From positions 1-64,000 of the forward strand of contig JASBNA010000043.1 of assembly GCA_038087015.1 (NCBI GenBank): DNA of 64,000 nucleotides. The letters run 5' to 3'. The first letter of the stretch is position 1, and each line of letters starts with the position of its first letter. Below the pieces are notes generated by a model. The model was not told where the DNA came from and ran no database searches. It saw only the letters and a list, made by a program, of their open reading frames with translations. This document shows positions 32,073 to 40,557 of this stretch, one piece after another. The translations under genes and the position numbers were made by a program. Source of the stretch: Cerrena zonata. Its lineage: Eukaryota > Basidiomycota > Agaricomycetes > Polyporales > Cerrenaceae.

Positions 32073-33248
32073 ATGAGCGAGTCTACCAACCAGACTATTG
32101 GCCAAAAGTTCCGTAATGCCGTGAAGGATTTCCAATCGGTATTCAATGGCTCGGAAACTGCCATTTTAAGGAAAGACTCCAATGCTTATCAATCCAAATT
32201 GTCAAAATTGATCAGTGATTTCGTCTCTATACAAATAGTGGTCGATAGATTAAGCTTATTCAGTGATAATGAAACAATTGATGAAATTAATACGAACTAT
32301 ATACCCTTTGCCAATACTAACTATTACCTCGGTGTGCTTTATATGAATTTTTTACTCGACGAAAAGCATTCAAATATCGATCTTCAAGATGATAAATTAC
32401 TTCATAAAATGAGAAATCTTTCAATTGCTAAAAACAAATTTCTTCATTTTCTAAATCAATTACAAGGTTTTGGTCAAAATGTGTTAAATGCAAATCAAAA
32501 TTCTCGTTTAAACTCTTTTAAAGAAACTTTTAATCCAACTTTTGATGAAATTGTCAGTTTTAATAATAATCCAACTTTGAAAAGAGCTGAAAAAATTTCA
32601 AATTATAAACTAGAAAAAGAGTTAAATGGTAAGCTTGAAATTCTTTTTGAATATTATGACAAATATAATGATAATAACGATGATGATGATGATGTCTTGA
32701 AAAATTTTGATGAAGAAATTGTAAAAAATATCTTCATTGATCAATTACGTCTTAATTCGATTCATTCTTTTAGCAACTTGGAACTTATAGTAATGGAGAT
32801 TCAAGTCTTATCAAATAGACCCGAACAAAAGATACAGCCAGTCAAACCTCAGGATCCTCGTAAAAATGATAATTCCAAAGAAAATGATTATGGCTATACT
32901 CCAAAATTAGAAAGTTTGCCTTTCAAAGATAAAAAACATCGTGATCTTATATCGAAACAGGGAAGAGTTTTGCAACCTTTTACAATTACCTCTAACAAGC
33001 AAGAACTAAGGAATAAAGTTTTTGGTACTGGCCAAGTTTTACCGTCTATGTCAGTTGAAGAATACCTCGATTATGAATTAGCTAATGGTAAAATGATGAA
33101 AGAAGAAGTAAAAGATGCACCAAAGGGTAGTGAAGATGAAGATAGCGACAACATTGATAGTGACGAAGAATTAGAAAAAAGACTTTGGGATGATTGGAAA
33201 GACGAAAACCCAAAAGGTAGTGGTAACATGGGTGCTAATTTAGGTTAG
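32073..33248 (+). CDS. TAP42: PP2A-associated regulator Tap42 (alpha4 family)
   Basis: Essential TOR-pathway protein that binds PP2A and Sit4 catalytic subunits. The N-terminal half is the all-helical TPR-like domain. The conserved C-terminal block LQPFTITSNKQELRNKVFGTGQVLPSMSVEEYLDYE (about 306-341) is diagnostic. An acidic tail follows, ending in ELEKRLWDDWKDENPKGSGNMGAN. 391 residues versus 366 in S. cerevisiae. ATG at 32073. Confidence 0.95.
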   Translation: MSESTNQTIGQKFRNAVKDFQSVFNGSETAILRKDSNAYQSKLSKLISDFVSIQIVVDRLSLFSDNETIDEINTNYIPFANTNYYLGVLYMNFLLDEKHSNIDLQDDKLLHKMRNLSIAKNKFLHFLNQLQGFGQNVLNANQNSRLNSFKETFNPTFDEIVSFNNNPTLKRAEKISNYKLEKELNGKLEILFEYYDKYNDNNDDDDDVLKNFDEEIVKNIFIDQLRLNSIHSFSNLELIVMEIQVLSNRPEQKIQPVKPQDPRKNDNSKENDYGYTPKLESLPFKDKKHRDLISKQGRVLQPFTITSNKQELRNKVFGTGQVLPSMSVEEYLDYELANGKMMKEEVKDAPKGSEDEDSDNIDSDEELEKRLWDDWKDENPKGSGNMGANLG

Positions 33249-33410
33249 AATTTATAGAATGTATACTTTCACTAATGAATAACGATTCAATAAACTTGTC
33301 CGCTTAGTTGTAACATACTAACTACAATATATAATCTTGATGGTCCAAAAAAAAAAAAGAAAATGACGATAAACTTTTATTATAGACTATAGTACAAGCC
33401 AACAGATTCA

Positions 33411-36400
33411 TTAAGAATTCATGTCATGGTCAAGCAATTTTAACCATTCATAATACTCAATATTAATTTGGTCAAGAGTAGTGATTGTTGTTTGATTATT
33501 CTTACTTTGACTAAGTAACCACTTGTCTTCATCTTTGGAAAAACTCTTCAAACAGTTGGCAATTATTATATAGACTTCTAATATCTTCAAGTTATATTGT
33601 TTGATATCCTCACTTGTGCTCAACGTAAGCAAGTTGGATTGCTCAAATCTGAATCTAGTAATAAACATGTATAAGGCTTCAATGGCGCTTCTCTTGTCAG
33701 CCATGTTTTTAGCACCCAAATCATTCGAAGCACCAAATAATCTCCAAGAATAAAGATATTCATAACATTTTAAGGACTTTGACAAAGTGAGTTCGCTATT
33801 AGCAACTTCTAAAATCACAGAATCGATTAGCAAGAAGTTATCTCTGTATAAGTCATTCTTATTAGGAGGGAAGATAACTGATATATTCTTGTTTGTAATT
33901 AAATTATTGATCAATTTAGCAAATATTGAGCGATAAATTTTGGTAGTCAATGTTGGCTTTAAGTTCAACAAAGAGTCATATATCAAATCATAAGACGATA
34001 TTTCCAAGGCCATCTCAAAAATGTTCATATAAAACTCTTCAAGTTTAGCTTTGATCAAATTTTCATCATTACCATCAGATTCAGTCTTCAAAGTGATAAT
34101 GGCTATCCTTTCGAAATTCAAAGCATTTTCAATAAACTGATTCTCGGTTTGTGAATCGTTAAATGATATAGCAGCAATCCCAGAATTATTGAGTTTTTGT
34201 AAATTGGATATACGTTTGGACTGGTATGAGATTTGGTTCTTTGATAATTCGGATAATGCATGGAAATAGTTATATTTTAAGATAAGCGGATTTGTTTCTT
34301 GAATGAAAATAGAATTCAAAAACGATTGAATATTTTTATTCTCAGTTAATGATTTCAACAACTTTTCCTTAATTGCAGGCTTATTGACCTTCTCAAAGAC
34401 AGAATAATCCTGAAAGATCTCGAAAAAATTAATTGGCTTGTTATTAATCAAGTGAATTAAGCCAAACAAAAATTTATCGATTGGCTTTGAAGCATTTAAT
34501 TTGCTGAAAATTTTTTCTTCAATTATAGAACCTTCATTATGATTTATTAATTCTGTAATGATATCAACAATGAAATTGTTGTAGTTATTTGATGTGATAC
34601 TCATATATAACCCATCATAAGCATTATTTAAGCTTTTGTCTTGAATAAAGTTATGGATGATATTATTTTTGTTGGCCACTCCATTCCAAAATAAAGAATA
34701 TTCCAAATTGTTTAAATTTTTTGATTCTATTCTACTCGAAGATTCACTACTTGAAAATGAGGTGTTGAAAACTAAATCAACCAAGGAATAGGTGTTGAGC
34801 TTTTCAACTATTCTGTTGATTAATAACAAAACCTGTTCATTAGCTTCACAAATCAAAAATACTACGAGTAAATTCAACAAAAGAGTTTCATGTTGAAACT
34901 TAATATTTTTGAAAGTTATCATTGTGTTCAACTTAGAAAACAATCCAATTGGCTCTGATGAGTTGGACGATTCTTCAATAATATCGGAACGAATTGGCTC
35001 AATTAGAGAATCAGTGATTTCAAGGATATTAGGAATAGACTCTGATTCAAGCATTATGGCTTGCGCGTCTGAGTCTCCAATTTTGTTGAGAAGATAGGTT
35101 TCATATAGTTCTGTTGCTTCTGCAGATCCCAAAGTATTAACGTTTGATATGTTTTGATAAAGTTTATTGTAAGTTTTAGTGGATAATCTTTGGGTTAAAC
35201 TTATAAGCAAAGACGCAAGACGACCTTCGTTTGAAGATATTTTTTGAAATGGAAAACTTTCATAGTAATGTGATGGTCTAATAACTCCAATCCCATTAAC
35301 TTGTAATGTGAGCATGGATGCTCTGTTAGTTAAGGATAAGGCCAAAACTTCATGACTAGACTTCTTGAATTCTTCACATAACAAATCCAAATTATACCAA
35401 GAGGTTTTGGGATCAGAAAATGATGTCTCACGAATAGTGTCATAGATAGCTTGACGAATAGAATGGCGATCGAAATTTTTAATGGTGTCTAACTTTGCAT
35501 GCTTTCTAAAAATATTGAGGGCAGTAGTGACAGTTAAATTATCGTAAATACCGTGGTTCAAAATCTTGTTTGCATAGTAATCAACGTTGTGTTGAGGTGA
35601 GAATTCACTTAAGGTATTTAATTCAGTATGAGACCAGTTAATAGATCTTTTCGAGCCATCATTGAAGTCCAAAAGATATGAAACAACAATGGAGGATGTA
35701 TTCGACTTCCATAAGATATGATACCTTATGCTATCACCGAAAAACTGTGTTTGATAATCTTGAATCAACCATATAGAAGAGAAATTTTTCTTTTTTTGAC
35801 TTTCAGGGGTTACATCAGGGTCAATTAATAAGTCTGGAAGTTCAGGTCTGAAAGTTAAGTGATCCAATTGAGTCAATTGAGCATTTGATTTATATTGAGA
35901 GATTTTCCAAGCACTAAAAGTGGATCCAGTTTCATTATCCTGATTACGAGAATCAGCAGTATAGTATGCGATTAAATATTTTTCAGCAGTTTGTTCATCT
36001 TCAATTACTTGAAGATATTTATTTGGTACAAAAGTAAGCCAAACAGAAGGAATTGATTTATCTTTTGTGAGTTCAATTGGTGAAGCCACTTGATTTCTGG
36101 TACGTAAATTCCAGATATTTAAAACTTTGGTAACCGATAAAGTGACGATAATGTCATCGCCTATAGCAATCAAGTCAACGATTGAGTTTGAAGAAGTACC
36201 ATTTAAAACCACCTCTTTTCTTGACCTTGAGAAAAGGCCAGTGACAAAATTCAATGGTAAAACGTAATTGGAATTATTGAAATTGTAAACATCAAATGCA
36301 TCTAATGGACTTCTTCTATTAAAATATAAAAGACCCCCATCTTTTAAAGAGACAAAAACATTATTAGGACTGGTACCCTTGACCAAAAATGGAGAAGATC

Positions 36401-36911
36401 TCAATTCGAAAGAGTATGGTACAGATATATGACCCCAAGAATCAAAATTGTCAAAAGTCAATCTCGAAGAATCCTGAATAACAAAGTCCTCTAATTCTAA
36501 TTGGAAAGTAATAAACAAATAGTTCTCATCAATCAAATCAACCAATAAGGTAGGTTCTGGATTAGAAGTGTCCAATTGAATGCTGACCCTGCTACTTGAT
36601 ACAACCGAATGAGGTAAATCAACTTGTAAGCGTTTAAATTTAATATTCAATCTATTTGGTTGAAGTAATACCGGGGTAAATCTGATGGTTTTCAAATCAT
36701 TTAAGACTTCGTAAGAAACATAATCTAAGAAATACGAGCCATTCTTATTCAACTCTATAATATCACCAGAATTAGAAGTTTTAGCAACGAATTGTTCGTT
36801 CAAGTTTGGATTTTCATCGGTCTCTATATATTTCAATGGAAGCCTAACTCGCTCCACAGGTAAATGATCAGAGTATCCTGCGATATTCGAAACAGAATAC
36901 GTCTTTTCCAT
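33411..36911 (-). CDS. NUP120: Nucleoporin Nup120 (Nup160 family)
   Basis: A scaffold of the Y-shaped Nup84 complex of the nuclear pore. The 1166-residue protein begins with a predicted beta-propeller rich in short strands (about 30-480), followed by a long alpha-helical solenoid; length is close to S. cerevisiae Nup120 (1037) and other Nup160 proteins. I recognise the family from the N-terminal propeller, including the NVFVSLKDGGLLYF strand, and the overall architecture, so the symbol is likely rather than certain. The start is ATG 36911; the frame upstream begins at TTG. Confidence 0.75.
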   Translation of the reverse strand: MEKTYSVSNIAGYSDHLPVERVRLPLKYIETDENPNLNEQFVAKTSNSGDIIELNKNGSYFLDYVSYEVLNDLKTIRFTPVLLQPNRLNIKFKRLQVDLPHSVVSSSRVSIQLDTSNPEPTLLVDLIDENYLFITFQLELEDFVIQDSSRLTFDNFDSWGHISVPYSFELRSSPFLVKGTSPNNVFVSLKDGGLLYFNRRSPLDAFDVYNFNNSNYVLPLNFVTGLFSRSRKEVVLNGTSSNSIVDLIAIGDDIIVTLSVTKVLNIWNLRTRNQVASPIELTKDKSIPSVWLTFVPNKYLQVIEDEQTAEKYLIAYYTADSRNQDNETGSTFSAWKISQYKSNAQLTQLDHLTFRPELPDLLIDPDVTPESQKKKNFSSIWLIQDYQTQFFGDSIRYHILWKSNTSSIVVSYLLDFNDGSKRSINWSHTELNTLSEFSPQHNVDYYANKILNHGIYDNLTVTTALNIFRKHAKLDTIKNFDRHSIRQAIYDTIRETSFSDPKTSWYNLDLLCEEFKKSSHEVLALSLTNRASMLTLQVNGIGVIRPSHYYESFPFQKISSNEGRLASLLISLTQRLSTKTYNKLYQNISNVNTLGSAEATELYETYLLNKIGDSDAQAIMLESESIPNILEITDSLIEPIRSDIIEESSNSSEPIGLFSKLNTMITFKNIKFQHETLLLNLLVVFLICEANEQVLLLINRIVEKLNTYSLVDLVFNTSFSSSESSSRIESKNLNNLEYSLFWNGVANKNNIIHNFIQDKSLNNAYDGLYMSITSNNYNNFIVDIITELINHNEGSIIEEKIFSKLNASKPIDKFLFGLIHLINNKPINFFEIFQDYSVFEKVNKPAIKEKLLKSLTENKNIQSFLNSIFIQETNPLILKYNYFHALSELSKNQISYQSKRISNLQKLNNSGIAAISFNDSQTENQFIENALNFERIAIITLKTESDGNDENLIKAKLEEFYMNIFEMALEISSYDLIYDSLLNLKPTLTTKIYRSIFAKLINNLITNKNISVIFPPNKNDLYRDNFLLIDSVILEVANSELTLSKSLKCYEYLYSWRLFGASNDLGAKNMADKRSAIEALYMFITRFRFEQSNLLTLSTSEDIKQYNLKILEVYIIIANCLKSFSKDEDKWLLSQSKNNQTTITTLDQINIEYYEWLKLLDHDMNS

Positions 36912-37137
36912 CTTGACCAACTAGCCAATCTCTTAATCTATACTTAAGCTTAGAGTAATAGGAAATACTATCTGATTTGTAGGATTTGTATGTTTTTTTT
37001 TTTTTTTTTCTATTTAAAAAAAAACTTCGAAGAGACAAATTTTGTTAGGCGCACCGAAAACTTGAAAAAAGATAGAAAATGTATGAGATATGAAGATTGA
37101 ATTTACTTCAATTCATATTCAACATATTCAAAGCACC

Positions 37138-38542
37138 ATGTCATCTACAGTGTTCTACAAGTTTCTTCACCAGAAGAACCAATCGACGATACATTTTGAT
37201 GGAACTGGGATAAATGTGTTTGACTTAAAGCACGAGATTATAATACAGAATCAATTGGGAGAAGGCCAGGATTTTTCATTGAGATTATATCATTCTGAAC
37301 AGCCCGATCTTGAATACGAAAATGATCAAGATGTTATACCCAGATCGTCGTTTGTGCTAGCAAGACGGTCCCCTGTATCGTTCAGGGGAGCCAGGTTTCA
37401 TAGTGCTGCTAGATACGTTACTGGTAAACCTCGTATTAATAAAAGAATGATTAATAATGCAAATGCATCTACTAGTAATCAGACTAATCCCGCACAGACA
37501 ACTGGTGCCACTGCAGTCGATGAGAACATGTCAGAAGAGGATAGAATCAAGATGATGTTTCAAAACCAGTCCAATGTTTGGGCCCAGACTCAAGATGAGT
37601 TATCAACACATAAGATGATTCACTTCAAGCCAACCGCGGGAGTTACCAACGCGGAAGACCTTCCTCCTCCTGGATACATGTGCTACCGATGCGGTGGGAA
37701 GGATCACTGGATTCGAAACTGTCCTACTAATACCGATCCTAATTTCGAAGGTAAGAAAATCAAAAAAACTACTGGTATTCCTAGATCTTATTTAAAGACA
37801 ATTTCCAAAGAGACTTTAGAAGGAGCAGCAGAAACTGGGAAGGACGGTATCACCAGAAATGAAGATGGGGAATTAATCGATGCTAAGGGGAATACCTATA
37901 TGATAACCGAAGACGGTGAATATGTAATAGCCATGGCTGATAACAAGACTTGGCTTAATTATCAACAAAAACAACAAAATGCAGTAATGAAGGCTAAAAT
38001 CGAGTTTGAACAAAAATTATCAGAGAGAATCGAACAAGATAAAAAAACTGAATTTTTAGACCCTCTAAAATCAAATAAAGTTTTAAGAAGCCCAATAGTG
38101 ATGACTCCCTGTTGTCAGGATAAATCCAAATTGAAAAATATGAAGAATTTCAATTACCATCAGCCTGATTTAGAACAATTACTAATCGATAAAGATTTCC
38201 ACTGTCCTAATTGCGATACAGAAGATATCTTTTTGGATTCCTTAATACGAAATACCGATCTAGAACAACAAATTAACGACTACGCCAAAGAAATCGGTTT
38301 GGAAAACCCCGATGAAGAGTCACTCAAGAGAAGCGTGGATGCCGTTCGAAGATGAAAACGACGGCAGTGATCCAAAAAGACAAAAAATCGGATTACCTTC
38401 AAAACCTAACTTACCCCTGGTTCCTCCAGCCATGGCTCCGTTTGGGATGCCTTTCATTCCTCCAGGCATGCCAATGCCTCCTATGTTCATGCCTCCCAAC
38501 TTCCAAACCCCTCCTCCAGGCACCGGCCAACCTGAAAAGTAA
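37138..38542 (+). CDS. MPE1: Cleavage/polyadenylation factor subunit Mpe1 (one-base frameshift)
   Basis: Component of the CPF 3'-end processing complex. The DWNN ubiquitin-like domain spans about residues 1-80 (VFYKFLHQKNQSTIHFDGTG, NVFDLKHEII). A CCHC zinc knuckle CYRCGGKDHWIRNC lies at about 182-195. A RING-like module follows, from TPCCQDK (about 322) to FHCPNCDTEDIFLDSLIRN. The Pro-Met-rich tail lies in the next frame, joined if one base is dropped near 38343-38345, giving about 467 residues. An in-frame ATG at 37090 would add 16 residues before the DWNN domain and is less likely. MPE1 is essential in yeast, so the shift is probably an error. Confidence 0.92.
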
Positions 38543-38844
38543 TCTATGTATATACATATAATCATACAGTCAATACATAGTCAGTATCCAAAGTATTTGC
38601 AGTAACCCTATACAAATTGTAGACCCAGACATTTCTGGGTGGAAGTTACCCGGCAATTCTTCGAGTGCGTGAAAAAGTTCAACTACTTAAAGTTAAAAAT
38701 TTTCACTTTCTTTTACTTTCCTTTTCTTCTTTTTATTTGCCAGAATGTCAGCTTAATGAAGGTGTTGGTGACAACTTTAAGACCTTGAGTTCAAAGTGTA
38801 TGTTTGCAACCTACTAGTATGCTTTTTCATACCTATGCGAATAT

Positions 38845-38939
38845 GAGTTTATCTGATGAACGAAATTAAAAAATTTTCAAACTAGAGTTTGTGACTACGG
38901 AATGATCACAGTTAATGCATGGCTTACTGAACTAAATTC
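38845..38939 (+). ncRNA. snR78: C/D snoRNA snR78 (25S U2421), with a second guide to 18S
   Basis: Intron 1. Box C CTGATGA 38853-38859, box D CTGA 38927-38930, terminal stem GAGTTT/AAATTC (38845-38850/38934-38939, one G-U). D' is GTGA at 38891-38894. The D' guide TCAAACTAGAGT (38877-38888) is complementary to the 25S segment ACUCUAGUUUGA and puts the +5 base on U2421, the snR78 target. The D guide ATGCATGGCTTA (38915-38926) is complementary to 12 bases of 18S near position 45-56 and would place methylation on about C49. rRNA sequences and numbering are S. cerevisiae, from memory. Confidence 0.88.
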
Positions 38940-39084
38940 AAAATACGCATATTGAATTGAAGCTACTTTTATATTTTGAAGATTCAAAATACTAACTTTT
39001 TATTTAGCTTTGAGCTGTTGCTAATTTTCCATTTGAGCTATATAAATCGTATGTTTTATTTTATTTTGACAATTAGAACTTTAT

Positions 39085-39176
39085 ATATTATAATGATGAG
39101 AAATCAAAAAGAAAGCTGGAATTACCTACTGAATCTCTTTGATTGATAAATTTTTGCACCTTCGCTGATATAATAT
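39085..39176 (+). ncRNA. snR77: C/D snoRNA snR77 (18S U578)
   Basis: Intron 2. Box C ATGATGA 39093-39099, D' CTGA 39129-39132, box D CTGA 39165-39168, terminal stem ATATTAT/ATAATAT. The D' guide AGCTGGAATTACC (39114-39126, 13 bases) pairs with the universally conserved 18S segment GGUAAUUCCAGCU, and the +5 rule gives the U of GGU, i.e. U578, the known snR77 site. No second rRNA match was found for the box-D guide. Confidence 0.93.
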
Positions 39177-39277
39177 CTTAAGATCTAAATTTGATTAAAA
39201 AATTTAAAGTACAATAAACTAACTAGTATTTAGGTATGTCAAGTTTTATAATTTAATATGATTGTTGACCTTATACT

Positions 39278-39382
39278 TGAATTTTTTCATGAGGAATGAT
39301 TGCACTGGGCACTGAATAACTTTATGAGTGACAATGCATAAATGGTGGGCCTCAGAAACCCATCGTAACTGATTTGAATTCA
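39278..39382 (+). ncRNA. snR76: C/D snoRNA snR76 (25S C2197)
   Basis: Intron 3. Box C ATGAGGA (39289-39295, one mismatch), D' CTGA 39312-39315, box D CTGA 39369-39372, terminal stem TGAATT/AATTCA. The D' guide GCACTGGGCA (39302-39311) pairs with the 25S segment UGCCCAGUGC; +5 falls on the third C, C2197. The target of the box-D guide is unknown to me. Confidence 0.88.
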
Positions 39383-39510
39383 TTTATTTTGGTTTGCAAT
39401 GATGTTATTATTGTTTAATAAAGGATATATGTTAACTGTTGAATAGACGTTTGGGTTTATTACTTTTCATGCAAAAGTTAAACTGTATGTATACATCTTC
39501 CATATGATTT

Positions 39511-39604
39511 GATAGATGATGATCTCCTAGATGACGAGTCAGAATTTCGGGATTCCCGTTGATGACAACCTTTTTTTAATACCATTCATGCATTTCTGAT
39601 ATCT
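39511..39604 (+). ncRNA. snR75: C/D snoRNA snR75 (25S G2288), possible second target
   Basis: Intron 4. Box C ATGATGA 39516-39522, D' CAGA 39540-39543, C' TTGATGA 39559-39565, box D CTGA 39596-39599, terminal stem GATA/TATC. The D' guide TAGATGACGAG (39528-39538) pairs with the 25S segment CUCGUCAUCUA and puts +5 on G2288, the snR75 site. The box-D guide CCATTCATGC (39582-39591) pairs with GCAUGAAUGG about 20 bases downstream in 25S; +5 would be a G near position 2307. Confidence 0.9.
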
Positions 39605-39750
39605 AAACAATATTTCAAAATTGTGAAAAGCAATTACTAACAATGGTAGCTTTCTCTGAAACTCTTTTCGTTTCCATGGTTGGAAATTCTAGTGTTACAG
39701 TTGGTGGAAGGATTTTCATCTGGTCATATTTCTGATTTGAGTGTTTTATT

Positions 39751-39842
39751 TATGGTTTTTAAAGGATGAATTTGAAAAATAAAAGACAAGCATATGTCTG
39801 AATTCTATAAAGAAGACAATTTTTTCATGTCTGATAGCCATA
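39751..39842 (+). ncRNA. snR74: C/D snoRNA snR74 (18S A28)
   Basis: Box C AGGATGA (39763-39769, one mismatch), D' CTGA 39798-39801, box D CTGA 39831-39834, terminal stem TATGG/CCATA. The D' guide AGACAAGCATATG (39784-39796, 13 bases) pairs with the 18S 5' end CAUAUGCUUGUCU; +5 is A28, the snR74 site. No convincing 5' splice site lies between the previous 3' splice site (39649) and this snoRNA. Confidence 0.9.
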
Positions 39843-39983
39843 TTTATCTACAATACTCGGTCTTTGAATTTTGATCAAAATATTGTTAAATTCTTTTGAT
39901 GGACTCAATAGTTTGATGATTATTTCGTCTTCTAAAAGGTATGTTTCTATTTTTTTATATTTTATTTTGTTCCCCTTCTTGAT

Positions 39984-40100
39984 AATGTTTATGATGATTA
40001 TACCACAATTATCACGACGGTCTACTGCGTATTGGAACTTGTAATTCCTTTACTTTGATGATAAATTTTGGCCTTGACCGGCCGTGGTTCCTGATACATT
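39984..40100 (+). ncRNA. snR73: C/D snoRNA snR73 (25S C2959)
   Basis: In intron 39939-40159. Box C ATGATGA 39991-39997, D' CTGC 40025-40028, C' TTGATGA 40055-40061, box D CTGA 40091-40094, terminal stem AATGT/ACATT. The D' guide TCACGACGGTCTA (40012-40024, 13 bases) pairs with 25S UAGACCGUCGUGA; +5 gives the first C after UAGA, C2959, the snR73 site. D' is degenerate, as is common. Confidence 0.92.
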
Positions 40101-40206
40101 TAATTTAAATCAAGATTGACAATGTTTTCTTCGATTCATGTTCTAACAAATTATTCTAGAATTTATTCAATACCATATTTCTTCACCTTCTCATGTAATT
40201 TACTTA

Positions 40207-40297
40207 GTATTCTATGATGACCTTTAGTTACATTGAAAATATTTTTAATGAAACCTCAATAAAAATAATTCGATTTGCATGTCAGTCTGATCTATAC
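40207..40297 (+). ncRNA. snR72: C/D snoRNA snR72 (25S A876)
   Basis: Box C ATGATGA 40214-40220, box D CTGA 40287-40290, short stem GTAT/ATAC. The guide at 40270-40285 (16 bases, TCGATTTGCATGTCAG) pairs with 25S CUGACGUGCAAAUCGA with one G-U; +5 gives A876, the snR72 site. It lies after the last clear 3' splice site (40159), and no obvious 5' splice site precedes it. Confidence 0.9.
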
Positions 40298-40557
40298 AAT
40301 TGTATATTACATGAGACATTAGTTTATATCCAAGTAATATATATCCAAAACTCATCCATCGTCTGTAGTCTTATACTTTGTAATAGTTGAAAAAAAATTT
40401 AGAGGTGAAAAAAAAAAGAATTAAAAAAAGCGCAAAAACCGCTCCATCGCAGAACATGGTTTTTATCAGTTACTGTTTTATTGAATAAATTGGGTTTTAG
40501 GCTGTTACAGAATCACCGACGAGTTTAGTCAATAGAAGGAAGTCTGTTCAGGTCATT

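Larger units (their letters stand above)
38745..40300 (+). ncRNA. Non-coding snoRNA host transcript with multiple introns (boundaries approximate)
   Basis: Splice signals visible: intron 1 38798-39007 (GTATGT; TACTAAC 38990-38996); intron 2 39049-39233 (AACTAAC 39217-39223); intron 3 39234-39446 (TGTTAAC 39430-39436); intron 4 39485-39649 (TACTAAC 39635-39641); a later intron 39939-40159 (TTCTAAC 40141-40147). Mature exons would be short (41, 0, 38 and about 27 bases) with no shared open frame, so the spliced product is non-coding and the introns are the cargo. A 3' splice site at 39911 closes the segment holding snR74, but no good 5' site precedes it. Intronic snoRNA hosts are established for Candida. 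Transcript ends are inferred. Confidence 0.75.
38543..40557. other. 2-kb gene-free interval that carries the snoRNA host locus
   Basis: It holds no protein-coding frame. It carries seven C/D snoRNAs, four good 5' splice sites (GTATGT) and several branch/3' splice signals, listed separately. 38543-38740 is presumably promoter for the host transcript; 40300-40557 is BUL1 promoter, with poly-A tracts near 40390-40430. Confidence 0.8.
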
